Source of the DNA: Rahnella bruchi
Lineage (GTDB): Bacteria > Pseudomonadota > Gammaproteobacteria > Enterobacterales > Enterobacteriaceae
Reading direction: 5' to 3'
DNA: 64,000 nucleotides
NCBI RefSeq assembly: GCF_003614975.1
Contig: NZ_QZWI01000002.1
Coordinates: 186,001-250,000 of the forward strand
The notes beneath the pieces are model-generated. The model made no database searches. It worked only from the letters and a program-made list of their open reading frames with translations, and had not been told where the DNA came from. The stretch's first letter is position 1, and every line of letters begins with the position of its first letter. The position numbers were made by a program, and so were the translations under genes. Below are positions 1 to 7,811 of this stretch, one piece after another.

Positions 1-19
1 GTTGCAAAGCCCCCAAATC

Positions 20-34
20 GTGCAATTAATGCAC
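20..34. promoter_or_regulatory. Inverted repeat, possible operator of the first operon
   Basis: GTGCA, five bases, TGCAC: a perfect 5-bp inverted repeat just upstream of the best sigma70-like promoter of the operon. Its place fits an activator or repressor site, but no regulator gene lies next to the operon in this window, so the ligand protein is unknown. Confidence 0.3.
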
Positions 35-46
35 CAAAAAAGAGCC

Positions 47-74
47 TTGACTCATAAGTTTAATTGTATTTAAT
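47..74 (+). promoter_or_regulatory. Probable sigma70 promoter of the ABC/hydrolase operon
   Basis: TTGACT at 47-52 and TTTAAT at 69-74, spaced by 16 bases, lie 45 bases ahead of the first start codon. Both hexamers match the sigma70 consensus at five of six positions. Read by eye only. Confidence 0.5.
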
Positions 75-118
75 GAGACACAAAGAGCAATCCTGCTCAT
101 GGGAAACAGGAGTCTGTC

Positions 119-937
119 ATGTCAAAAAAAACTTTTTTGCGCCGATATGCCGCCGTCTCTCTGGCCGCTATTTGCCTGAGTGCCCCGCTGTTCAGCCAGG
201 CCGCCGCGCCAGCTCTGGTCAGCAAAGGTCAGCTGACATACGGCACCGCCGCCACGTTCATGCCGTTCGAATTTACCAAAGACGGCAAACTGACCGGTTT
301 CGATATCGACCTGATCACCGCCCTGTCTGAAAAACTGGCGCTGAAGCCTGAACCGATGTCGATGGAATTCAAAGGCCTGATCCCGGCACTACAGGGGAAA
401 CGCCTCGATATCATCAATTCCGCGATGTACATCAATCCGACCCGTTCAGAACAGGTCGATTTCGTGCCTTACCTGAAAATCGGCAGCCGCGTAATTGTGG
501 CAAAAGGAAATCCGGAAAAAATTACCGGCCGTGATTTGTCCCTCTGCGGCAAAAACATCGCCGTGACGCTGGGCGGTATCGAAGAAAGTCAGGCGCGTGC
601 GGACAACCAAAAATGTCTGGATGCCAAAAAACCGGCGCTCACCGTGCTGACTTTCCCTGCTGCAACGGATTCCGCGGTCGCGGTGGCACAAAAACGTGCT
701 GATGCTGAATTCCTGTCAACGCCTGGTGCAGTGGCGCTGCTGAGCGAAAAAGGCGACACCTTTGAAGCCGTCGGGGCTGAATTTGAAGCAGACACGCACA
801 TCGGTTTTGCCGTGCGTAAAGGCGATACCGAAATGAAAGCACTGCTGGAAAAAGGCCTTCAGGACGTCGTGAAAGACGGTACTTATCAGAAAATCATCAG
901 CAAATGGCAGTTCCCTGCTTCCGTCTCTGTATTTTGA
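119..937 (+). CDS. Amino-acid ABC transporter periplasmic binding protein (family 3)
   Basis: A 272-residue periplasmic solute-binding protein. The first 29 residues form a signal peptide: basic start, hydrophobic core, and an SQA/AA-type cleavage site. The rest has the family 3 (polar amino acid, His/Gln/Arg/opine) pattern, with a GTAATFMPFEF stretch in lobe 1 and the usual length. A CAGGAG ribosome site precedes the ATG. It is first in a run of seven same-strand genes with its permease and ATPase next, so it should set the substrate of the importer. Residues alone do not tell the ligand; the enzymes that follow suggest an amino-acid derivative or small cyclic amide. Confidence 0.9.
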   Translation: MSKKTFLRRYAAVSLAAICLSAPLFSQAAAPALVSKGQLTYGTAATFMPFEFTKDGKLTGFDIDLITALSEKLALKPEPMSMEFKGLIPALQGKRLDIINSAMYINPTRSEQVDFVPYLKIGSRVIVAKGNPEKITGRDLSLCGKNIAVTLGGIEESQARADNQKCLDAKKPALTVLTFPAATDSAVAVAQKRADAEFLSTPGAVALLSEKGDTFEAVGAEFEADTHIGFAVRKGDTEMKALLEKGLQDVVKDGTYQKIISKWQFPASVSVF

Positions 938-995
938 ATCTGAGCCTGAATTTATGAAATGAAGTAACGCTTTGCCCTGACGTTGAGGAAAGTTC

Positions 996-1709
996 ATGTC
1001 GCTTGATCTTGTTTGGCAATACCTGTTCTCACCGGCGTTCTTTCAGGGCGCATTAATGACCTTGTTGTTAACGGTGTGCTCGCTGTTCTTCGGCATTATT
1101 GCAGGGCTGATCCTGGCCCTGCTCCAGGAGTCTCGCTTCCGGGCGGGCTCTGTTCTGGCCTTCTTTTACCTGTGGTTGTTTCGCGGCACGCCGGTGCTGT
1201 TCCAGATTATTTTCGTTTACAACGTCCTGCCGACTTTCGGCCTGAGATTCTCGGCGTTTACCTGCGCGGTGATGGCGTTGTCCTTAAATGAAGGCGCGTA
1301 TATGGCAGAGATTTTACGCTCCGGACTTCAGGCGGTGCGCAGCGGTCAGCGCACCGCTGGGATGGCGCTCGGCATGACCCAGAGCCAGATCATGCGCAAG
1401 ATTGTCTTACCACAGGCTGCCCGGATTGTACTGCCGCCAATGGGAAATCAGATGATCAGCATGCTCAAATCCAGCGCTCTGGTGTCGGTGATTGCGGTAC
1501 AGGAACTGCTGCTTATCGCCAACCAGACCGCCAGCGCCAGTTTCCGTTATTTCGAAGCACTGTGCGCCGCCGGGATTTACTACCTGGTGCTGACCTCGAT
1601 TTTTATGGTCGGGCAGGCGTGGCTGGAACGTTCGCTGGATCCGAAAAAACGCAAGAAACCCACGCTGTCTTTAACTGAACGCCTGCTGCGCAGCAGCACG
1701 CCAAACTGA
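996..1709 (+). CDS. Amino-acid ABC transporter permease (His/Glu/Gln/Arg/opine type)
   Basis: A 237-residue inner-membrane permease with about five hydrophobic spans, of the HisM/GlnP family. Near residues 100-150 it carries the cytoplasmic EAA-loop pattern (SGLQAVRSGQ, then AAGMALGMT) that docks the ATPase. GAGGAAA stands just before the ATG. It lies 58 bases after the binding protein and 10 bases before the ATPase. Only one permease gene is present, so the channel is probably a homodimer, as in GlnP-type importers. Family and role are clear; the substrate is not. Confidence 0.9.
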   Translation: MSLDLVWQYLFSPAFFQGALMTLLLTVCSLFFGIIAGLILALLQESRFRAGSVLAFFYLWLFRGTPVLFQIIFVYNVLPTFGLRFSAFTCAVMALSLNEGAYMAEILRSGLQAVRSGQRTAGMALGMTQSQIMRKIVLPQAARIVLPPMGNQMISMLKSSALVSVIAVQELLLIANQTASASFRYFEALCAAGIYYLVLTSIFMVGQAWLERSLDPKKRKKPTLSLTERLLRSSTPN

Positions 1710-1719
1710 GGAGAAGCCT

Positions 1720-2463
1720 GTGAACAAATCCAAACCGGTTCTGGAGATCATCGGCGTCGATAAACATTTTGGCGCACAACACGTTCTTAAAAACTGCTCC
1801 CTGAATGTGGCTCAGGGCGAAACCGTGGTGCTGATCGGCCCGTCCGGTTCAGGCAAATCTACCCTGCTGCGCTGCATTAATTTGCTGGAACCGATCCAGG
1901 GCGGATCGATTTTCTTTCGCAATCAGGACATCACCCACGCCAGCATGGAGCCGCACAAACTGCGTCAGGATATCGGCATGGTGTTCCAGAACTACGAACT
2001 ATTTTCACATCTGACCGCCGCAGAAAACATCATGCTCGCGCCGATGACCGTGCTTGGGGTCAGCCGCAGCGAGGCCGAAGCGCAGGCGCTGGAACTGCTC
2101 GGCAAAGTGCGTATTCCCGATAAAGCGGATTCTTTCCCCGATGAACTTTCCGGTGGCCAGCAGCAGCGCGTTGCCATTGCCCGTGCGCTGGCGATGAAAC
2201 CGAAACTGATGCTGTTTGATGAGCCGACGTCAGCGCTGGATCCGGAGATGATCCGTGAAGTGCTCGACGTGATGGCCGACCTCAGTGCAGAAGGCATGAC
2301 CAGCATTGTCGTCACCCATGAAATGGGCTTCGCGAAACGCGCGGCCAATCAAATCGTCTTTATGGAAAACGGCGAAATCATTGAAAACGCGACCGGCGAA
2401 AAATTCTTCGGCGGCGACGTCAGCCTGCGGGCGCAACGTTTTTTAGACCAAATTTTACATTGA
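1720..2463 (+). CDS. Amino-acid ABC transporter ATP-binding protein (GlnQ/HisP type)
   Basis: A 247-residue ATPase that powers the importer on the cytoplasmic face. It shows Walker A (GPSGSGKST, residues 40-48), the ABC signature LSGGQQQR near residue 144, and Walker B MLFDEPTSALD followed by the switch histidine (VVTHE). Length and motifs are those of the GlnQ/HisP family. A GTG start is used, with GAGGAG seven bases ahead and the permease stop ten bases upstream. An 83-base gap with a small CCCT/AGGG hairpin separates it from the hydrolase genes, which still read the same way. Confidence 0.92.
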   Translation: MNKSKPVLEIIGVDKHFGAQHVLKNCSLNVAQGETVVLIGPSGSGKSTLLRCINLLEPIQGGSIFFRNQDITHASMEPHKLRQDIGMVFQNYELFSHLTAAENIMLAPMTVLGVSRSEAEAQALELLGKVRIPDKADSFPDELSGGQQQRVAIARALAMKPKLMLFDEPTSALDPEMIREVLDVMADLSAEGMTSIVVTHEMGFAKRAANQIVFMENGEIIENATGEKFFGGDVSLRAQRFLDQILH

Positions 2464-2546
2464 TCACTTTCAGCACATTCAAAACACCTATTGCGCCCTC
2501 ACCAGGGGCCTGACTTTTGCCAAAAACTGTTTTTCAGGAGACACCG

Positions 2547-3710
2547 ATGAGCCTTTCATCGCCCGATATCAGCAGAATGAAACGTGACCTTGCCGCACTG
2601 GTCGCGATTAACACCGAAAACCCGCCGGGACGCGAACGTGAAGCCGCGGAGCTAATCAGCACGATGCTCAGCGATATCGGTTTCGACATGACGCTCAGCG
2701 AATATTCGCCCGGTCGCACCAATGTGATTGGCCGTCTTGAAAACGGCAGCGGCCCGTGCTTTGCCTTTAATACCCATATCGACGTCGTGCCTGCCGGTGA
2801 AGGTTGGCAGCAGGATCCGTTCACCCTCACCGAGCGCGATGGCCGGTTGTATGGTCGCGGAGCCTGCGATGCCAAAGGGCCGCTGATCGCCATGATCGAA
2901 GCCATGCGCTGGCTCGCCGCCAACCGTAATGACTGGAGCGGCACGCTGATGGCGATTTTCGTTGCCGACGAAGAAGTCGCCAGCGAAGGCGCGAAGTTTT
3001 ACGTCCGTGAAGCTCCCGCACATATCGATTACGTTGTGATCGGCGAACCGACGTCCAACACCACCTATTCGGCGCATAAAGGCAGCTTGCGTCCGCTGGT
3101 TCGCGTTTATGGCGTCACCGCGCATTCCGGCACACCGGAACTGGGCGAAAACGCCATTTTCCGCGCTGCGCAACTGCTCGGTCTGGTGGAAGAAACGCAC
3201 GAACATACCGTTCGCTGCCGCTGCCATCCGCTGGTCGGCAACGCCAGTCTGACCGTCACCCGCATTAACGGCGGCCATGCCGACAACGTGCTGCCGGGTG
3301 CCTGCGAATTACTGCTCGACCGCCGCATGGTGCCGGGCGAAGACGAAGATGCCGTGAAACAGGAAATTCAGGATTTACTGCAACTTGCACAGCATAAATT
3401 CGGTGTGCGCAGTGAAATCATCACCTACAAACCGACCACCGGCGGCGCGACAGAAACCGACTCTGACGATCCTATTGTGCTGGCAGGCGTCGAGGCCTGC
3501 GCTGCACAAGGCAATCCGCAACCCGGACCGTTTGGTTTTCAGGGCGGATGTGACCTGGTGCATTTTCGCAGCCTCGGCACCAAAGGCATCATCATCGGCC
3601 CCGGATCGCTGGCGGTCGCGCATAAGCCTGATGAATTTATCCCAATCAACGAATTCGTCGCAGGCAGCAAAATTTACTGCGACGTCGCACTGAAAATGCT
3701 CAAACGCTGA
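2547..3710 (+). CDS. M20 family amidohydrolase (ArgE/DapE type deacylase)
   Basis: A 387-residue cytoplasmic metallo-amidohydrolase of the ArgE/DapE/carboxypeptidase G2 family. Seen: THIDVVP with H77 and D79, GACDAKG with bridging D108, the catalytic DEE at 141-143, GEPT with E167, and a C-terminal AHKPDEF histidine. The dinuclear zinc site therefore looks complete. Such enzymes remove an acyl group from an N-acyl amino acid or split a dipeptide. I chose the ATG at 2547 because CAGGAG stands 6 bases before it; a TTG at 2517 is in frame without a good site. Its place beside an enolase-superfamily gene recalls known N-acylamino-acid racemase/deacylase pairs. The actual substrate is unknown. Confidence 0.88.
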   Translation: MSLSSPDISRMKRDLAALVAINTENPPGREREAAELISTMLSDIGFDMTLSEYSPGRTNVIGRLENGSGPCFAFNTHIDVVPAGEGWQQDPFTLTERDGRLYGRGACDAKGPLIAMIEAMRWLAANRNDWSGTLMAIFVADEEVASEGAKFYVREAPAHIDYVVIGEPTSNTTYSAHKGSLRPLVRVYGVTAHSGTPELGENAIFRAAQLLGLVEETHEHTVRCRCHPLVGNASLTVTRINGGHADNVLPGACELLLDRRMVPGEDEDAVKQEIQDLLQLAQHKFGVRSEIITYKPTTGGATETDSDDPIVLAGVEACAAQGNPQPGPFGFQGGCDLVHFRSLGTKGIIIGPGSLAVAHKPDEFIPINEFVAGSKIYCDVALKMLKR

Positions 3711-3721
3711 GGGGGAAACCG

Positions 3722-4819
3722 GTGAAAGCTACGTTGTATCGTGCCGATCTGCGGTATCCGCATTTGCAACTTTATACCGCCTCTTCGGGCAGTGTGCCGG
3801 GGCTGGATCAGCTGTATCTGCTGCTGGAGGATAAAAATTTCAACGGGCTGGGTGAAGTGCGTATCAACATTGCGTATCTCAACGGCTACAGCGCAGAAGT
3901 GGTGCTGAGCGATGTTGTCCGTGCGCTGCGCCAGCTGGATCTCAGTCAGACAGCCAGCACGCTTTTAATGAATCTGCCGCAATCGCTGGCAGATTTTCTG
4001 GCACCAACGCGGATGCTGATTGATATCGCTTTGCATGATCTTATCGCCCGTCAGGAAGGCATCAGCGTGGCGAAACTTGCCGGTGCGCAAAACAGCGAAA
4101 CGGTGAGCTATCACACTAATCAGACGCTGTTCTGGACGCCGATGGATCAGATGCTGCAACAGGCGACGGCCTATGTGGAACGCGGTTTTACCCAGCTCAA
4201 ACTGCGGGTCGGCGTGGCGACCTTTGCAGAAGATGAAGCGCGACTCACCGCCCTGCGCCGCCGTTTTGGCAGCGAAATCAGTTTATCCGCAGACGCCAAC
4301 GGGCAATGGCAGCCACAAGCCGCTCGCAGCCATTTAATGGCACTGGCGAAATTCGAAATGAGCTATCTCGAACAACCCGTTTCTGATGCCAATGCGCACT
4401 CTTATCCGGCGCTGGCAAATATCAGTCCGGTGCCGCTGATGCTGGATGAAAGCATGAGCAGTGAGGCGGATTTAGATCGTATTTTGCAGCTAAACGGCAA
4501 GATTATGGCCCATCTCAAACTGGTTAAAATGGGCGGAATAGCACCGACACTGGCTGCCGCACGGCGTCTGACCGCTGCTGGCGTACCGTTCATGATTGGT
4601 CAGATGAATGAAGGCGGCGCAGCCACGGCAGCGGCACTTCACGTCGCCCGCGCCTGCCAGCCCGCTTATGCCGAACTTTACGGTGCCGACGGACTGGGCA
4701 ATGACCCGGTTCATGGCCTTTCCTATCATCAGGGGCTGCTCAGCAGCCAGCCGGGCGCGGGGCTCGGCATTCGCTTCACCCCCTCTCAGGCAGAATTTAT
4801 TCAGGAGTTTGAACAATGA
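3722..4819 (+). CDS. Enolase-superfamily enzyme, muconate lactonizing/dipeptide epimerase-like
   Basis: A 365-residue enolase-superfamily protein. The barrel shows K160-x-R162 at the end of strand two, metal ligands D191 (SADANGQW), E217 (YLEQPV) and D242 (LDES), and K266 (HLKLVKMGG) on the far side. This lysine layout belongs to the muconate lactonizing subgroup, which includes dipeptide epimerases, o-succinylbenzoate synthase and N-succinylamino-acid racemase; the second residue of the usual K-x-K is Arg here. The likely chemistry is proton abstraction next to a carboxylate, hence racemisation or epimerisation. It starts with GTG 11 bases after the M20 gene and overlaps the next gene by four bases, implying coupled translation. 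Confidence 0.85.
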   Translation: MKATLYRADLRYPHLQLYTASSGSVPGLDQLYLLLEDKNFNGLGEVRINIAYLNGYSAEVVLSDVVRALRQLDLSQTASTLLMNLPQSLADFLAPTRMLIDIALHDLIARQEGISVAKLAGAQNSETVSYHTNQTLFWTPMDQMLQQATAYVERGFTQLKLRVGVATFAEDEARLTALRRRFGSEISLSADANGQWQPQAARSHLMALAKFEMSYLEQPVSDANAHSYPALANISPVPLMLDESMSSEADLDRILQLNGKIMAHLKLVKMGGIAPTLAAARRLTAAGVPFMIGQMNEGGAATAAALHVARACQPAYAELYGADGLGNDPVHGLSYHQGLLSSQPGAGLGIRFTPSQAEFIQEFEQ

Positions 4820-6000
4820 CAGCAACATCATTGCCCGATCTGGGCCGCGTCGTTCCTGGCGCAGAATCCGCCTTTCGTGAAGAAGAATATGTGCAGCGTA
4901 TGGCGAAAGCGCGTCAGTTACTGGTGAAAGCCGGTCTGGACGTGATGGTCATCACCGGTCCGGAAAACATCTTTTATCTGACAGGCCAGCAAACGCCGGG
5001 CTATTACACCTTCCAGACGCTGGTATTGCCGGTGGAAGGCGATCCGGTTTTTGTCATCCGTCAGCTGGAGTATTTCAACTTTATTTCCAACACCTTTATC
5101 CGCGACGCCGCAATTTATACCGATGGAGATAATCCGGTAAATTTCCTGCTCGATGTACTGAAAGCGCGCGGCTGGATGAAAAGCCGGATCGGTATCGATA
5201 AACGCGGCTGGTTCCTGCCCGTTGCGGTGTATGAAGCGTTGCAGGCTGAAATCGGCACTATTCACGATGCAGCCGGTGTTATCGAACAATTGCGTGCGGT
5301 GAAATCTGCCGCAGAGCTGGAGAAAATGGCGCACGCCGCCCGTTACGTGGATGCCGGTATGCTGGCTGGCCGCGCGGCGATTGCCGCCGGTGCGACCGAA
5401 AACGATCTGGTTTCCGCCATGATGGGCGCGGCTATCGCCGCCGGTTCTGAATACATGGGTATGGAACCTCTGGTTTCCAGCGGTCCCCGCACCGGCGTGC
5501 CGCACGGTACGTGGCGTCGCCGTAAAATCCTCGAAGGTGACCCGATTTTCCTCGAAATGGCTGCCACGCATGATCGTTATCACGCCGCTCTGATGCGCTC
5601 TGCCTGGCTCGGCAAACCGCCCGCCGTGGCACTGGAAATGGAAAAGGTGTGCCAGGAAGCGTTGCAGGCTGCACTCGATGCGATTCGTCCGGGAGCCACC
5701 TGCGAAGCGCCGCATCTGGCATGTCAGGCCGTAATTGACCGCGCGGGTTACACCGACAATTTCAAAAAACGCACCGGTTATTCGATTGGGATTTCGTTTG
5801 CACCGGACTGGGGCGAAGGCGCAATCCTCAGCCTTTACAGCGGTATCACCACGCAATTACAGCCAGGCATGACCTTCCACATCCCGCCAGCTCTGCGCAT
5901 TTACGGCGAATTCACCGTCGGTGTCAGTGAAACCATAGTGGTAACCGAAACCGGCTACCGCGCCCTCGGCACGGTGGATCGTCCGCTAACCTTACTTTGA
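4816..6000 (+). CDS. M24 family hydrolase lacking the canonical metal site (ectoine hydrolase/creatinase-like)
   Basis: A 394-residue protein with the two-domain creatinase/aminopeptidase P layout: an N-terminal domain to about residue 160, then the pita-bread domain. The five metal ligands of M24 peptidases are mostly gone: the first Asp position reads LEMAATHD (E247), the second lies in YHAALMRS, the usual GHGIG is GYSIG (321-325), and the IEPG motif is IPPA (356-359); only the late Glu (VSETIV, E372) remains. The RYHAALMRS and GYSIG...PDWGEG patterns resemble metal-free C-N hydrolases such as ectoine hydrolase, so I infer a cyclic amide or amidine hydrolase rather than an X-Pro peptidase. 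The ATGA overlap ties it to the preceding gene. Confidence 0.82.
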   Translation: MTATSLPDLGRVVPGAESAFREEEYVQRMAKARQLLVKAGLDVMVITGPENIFYLTGQQTPGYYTFQTLVLPVEGDPVFVIRQLEYFNFISNTFIRDAAIYTDGDNPVNFLLDVLKARGWMKSRIGIDKRGWFLPVAVYEALQAEIGTIHDAAGVIEQLRAVKSAAELEKMAHAARYVDAGMLAGRAAIAAGATENDLVSAMMGAAIAAGSEYMGMEPLVSSGPRTGVPHGTWRRRKILEGDPIFLEMAATHDRYHAALMRSAWLGKPPAVALEMEKVCQEALQAALDAIRPGATCEAPHLACQAVIDRAGYTDNFKKRTGYSIGISFAPDWGEGAILSLYSGITTQLQPGMTFHIPPALRIYGEFTVGVSETIVVTETGYRALGTVDRPLTLL

Positions 6001-6034
6001 TTTAGCTTTTAACAAGATTACGGGAATTGAATAA

Positions 6035-6955
6035 ATGAAAGACATTAGTGAAAGTCAGGCGCGCCTGAAAGGTATTTTTAATATTTCCGTGACGCCTTTT
6101 ACCGCCAGCGGCGAGTTTGATTTCGCGGGGCTGTCGCGCAATATCGAGCGCGTAATCAGCCTCGGTTACGACGGTATTTTGATTGGTGGCACTTACGGCG
6201 AATTCCCGGCAATGACCGCAGATGAGCGCGCTACGCTGTTTCGGCATGTGATGGAAATCGTCGGTGATCGCGTGCCGGTGATGTTATGCAGCGCCGGTTC
6301 TGACGCCCGTGTTGTCCGTGATTTAACTCAGCTGGCCGGTGATCTCGGCGGCCTGCCGATGGTGACACCTCCGTTTGTGTCGGAAGTGACAGATGCGCAA
6401 ATCATCAGCTTCTTCAAACAGATGGCGCCGTTATCACGCACCGGTATTCTGGTGTACAACGCGCCGGGCATCGGCATTACTTTGCCGCCTGTGGTGCTGG
6501 AACAACTTGCCGATATCGAAGGCGTGGTGGGCATTAAACAAGGTGACCTGAACCCGACGGCCATTGACCAGATTGCCAACCGGCTCGGCGGACGACTGCG
6601 CCTGTTCTGCGCCTCTGATCTGGCTTTCTTAGGGCCGATGATGTGCGGTTTTGACGGCATCAGCACAACTAACAGCGGCGCGCTGCCGGAAATCATTCTG
6701 GCAACGTATCGTGCACTGGAAAACGGCGATGCGAATACCGCCCGTGAACTCCACCGCCTGTGGTATCCGTATCGTGCCCTCGCCCGCCGTTTCGGTCAGC
6801 CGCAACTGGTGAAAGCTGCCATGAACCTGCGCGGCTTCGATGGCCATCATGTGCGCGCCCCGCTGATTGATCTGGAGCCTGAAATCATCGGGCTGGTGGA
6901 ACAGGAACTGTTGCGACTGGCTGCGGATCCGCGTTCCGGCGTCACTCTGAAGTAA
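6035..6955 (+). CDS. DapA-family (dihydrodipicolinate synthase/N-acetylneuraminate lyase) aldolase
   Basis: A 306-residue class I aldolase-type barrel. The Schiff-base lysine is K168 (VVGIKQGD) and the general-base tyrosine is Y141 (VYNAPG). The carboxylate-binding GTTGE of true DHDPS reads GGTYGEF (Tyr54 for the second Thr), so it is probably not the lysine-pathway DapA but one of the many catabolic lyases or hydratases acting on 2-keto acids. It is last in the operon, 34 bases after the M24 gene, with a hairpin downstream. I infer that it splits or dehydrates a keto-acid product of the earlier steps. Confidence 0.85.
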   Translation: MKDISESQARLKGIFNISVTPFTASGEFDFAGLSRNIERVISLGYDGILIGGTYGEFPAMTADERATLFRHVMEIVGDRVPVMLCSAGSDARVVRDLTQLAGDLGGLPMVTPPFVSEVTDAQIISFFKQMAPLSRTGILVYNAPGIGITLPPVVLEQLADIEGVVGIKQGDLNPTAIDQIANRLGGRLRLFCASDLAFLGPMMCGFDGISTTNSGALPEIILATYRALENGDANTARELHRLWYPYRALARRFGQPQLVKAAMNLRGFDGHHVRAPLIDLEPEIIGLVEQELLRLAADPRSGVTLK

Positions 6956-6970
6956 TTCGTGTCGTTAAAA

Positions 6971-6993
6971 ATTCCCGTCCGTGGGGCGGGAAT
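6971..6993. terminator. Hairpin at the end of the operon
   Basis: ATTCCCGTCC and GGGCGGGAAT form a 10-bp stem around a 3-base loop, 15 bases after the dapA-like stop. It lacks a T-run on the plus side; the A-run before it would give a U-run on the minus strand. It may stop transcription weakly or protect the mRNA end. Confidence 0.5.
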
Positions 6994-7042
6994 ACTCTCT
7001 CGTTACATCCGCTTTCCCGAGACATGCCGCAAATCTGGCAAT

Positions 7043-7057
7043 GACATTATTTATGTC
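7043..7057. promoter_or_regulatory. Inverted repeat upstream of vapBC, possible operator
   Basis: GACAT, five bases, ATGTC: a perfect inverted repeat just upstream of the vapBC promoter. VapB-type antitoxins repress their own operons at short palindromes, so this is a reasonable but untested site. Confidence 0.35.
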
Positions 7058-7071
7058 CTTGCCATCTCCTT

Positions 7072-7098
7072 TTGACGTATATACCTTTGCACTATATT
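7072..7098 (+). promoter_or_regulatory. Probable promoter of vapBC
   Basis: TTGACG at 7072-7077 and TATATT at 7093-7098. The 15-base spacing is shorter than ideal, which would suit a promoter whose strength is set by a bound regulator. Located 61 bases before the antitoxin start. Confidence 0.45.
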
Positions 7099-7158
7099 TT
7101 TCAGGCGAGTATTATTTAAGCAGGTTTCGGCTTAAGCAACTTACTGAGGAATAATGAT

Positions 7159-7392
7159 ATGCCTAAAGGCACGGTATTTTTAAACAACAGAACGCAGAGC
7201 GTACGTATTCCGGCAGAGTGCCGTTTTCCTGACGAGGTAAAAATCGTGACGATAAGAAAAGTAGGGAATTCACTGGTGTTAACGCCAGCTGATAACACAT
7301 GGGATAATTTTTTCCTCAGCGAGCTGCGGGTGACCGACGATTTCATGGAAGATCGTGCTTCACAAGAGCAGCCTGAACGGGACACCTTTTAA
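7159..7392 (+). CDS. vapB: VapB/VagC-type antitoxin
   Basis: A 77-residue antitoxin with an AbrB/SpoVT-like swapped-hairpin N-terminus (NNRTQSVRIP, then VKIVTIRKVGNSLVLTP) and an acidic C-tail (DDFMEDRASQEQ) that should wrap the toxin. This is the VagC/VapB type found with VapC toxins in enterobacteria. The ATG at 7159 follows a GAGGAATAATGAT ribosome site. Its TAA stop shares one base with the toxin start (TAATG), typical of coupled pairs in which the antitoxin is made first. It should also bind the promoter region as autorepressor. Confidence 0.88.
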   Translation: MPKGTVFLNNRTQSVRIPAECRFPDEVKIVTIRKVGNSLVLTPADNTWDNFFLSELRVTDDFMEDRASQEQPERDTF

Positions 7393-7811
7393 TGCTGACC
7401 TATCTGCTGGACACCAACATTGTTATTTATATCTTGAAACGCAGGCCGATGAGCGTGCTGGCTAAATTCAACCAGCACGCCGACCAGCTGGCCATTTCAA
7501 TGATCACGTATGCTGAACTCCTGCATGGCATTGCGAAAAGCGCCAACCCGGCCAAAAATAAACTGGCGGTGGAGGAATTCGTCTCTCATTTACGTATCGT
7601 CGACTACGACCAGAAAGCTGCCGCGCATTACGGGCACATCCGTGCCTGCCTCGAAAAGTGTGGCAGCCTGATTGGAGTGAACGATATCCATATTGCCGCA
7701 CAGGCCCGCAGCGCGGGTATGGTGATGGTTACCAACAATATGAATGAATTCATACGCGTTGACGGACTCCTGACGGAGAACTGGGTTGGCCCCTCCTTAA
7801 CTGCGCTGTAA
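7392..7811 (+). CDS. vapC: VapC PIN-domain ribonuclease toxin
   Basis: A 139-residue PIN-domain toxin. The acidic magnesium site is intact: D7 (LLDTNI), E42 (YAELLHG), D98 (GVNDIHIA), with the TNNMNEF motif near 115-120. Length and layout match enteric VapC, which cleaves initiator tRNA in the anticodon stem; that activity is known for relatives and inferred here. It overlaps the antitoxin stop by one base. The last 15 bases overlap the end of the convergent amidotransferase gene, so the pair may have landed next to an older gene. No frameshift or missing catalytic residue, so it is probably active. Confidence 0.9.
   Translation: MLTYLLDTNIVIYILKRRPMSVLAKFNQHADQLAISMITYAELLHGIAKSANPAKNKLAVEEFVSHLRIVDYDQKAAAHYGHIRACLEKCGSLIGVNDIHIAAQARSAGMVMVTNNMNEFIRVDGLLTENWVGPSLTAL

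Noticed and set aside
4918..5856. A 312-codon frame on the minus strand inside the M24 gene
   Set aside because: It lies wholly under a gene with clear family motifs, has a His/Arg-rich shadow composition and no ribosome site.
4816..6000. Calling the first operon an ectoine degradation locus
   Set aside because: Only the M24 protein resembles DoeA/EutD; the deacetylase here is M20, not the aspartoacylase-type DoeB, and doeC/doeD are absent.
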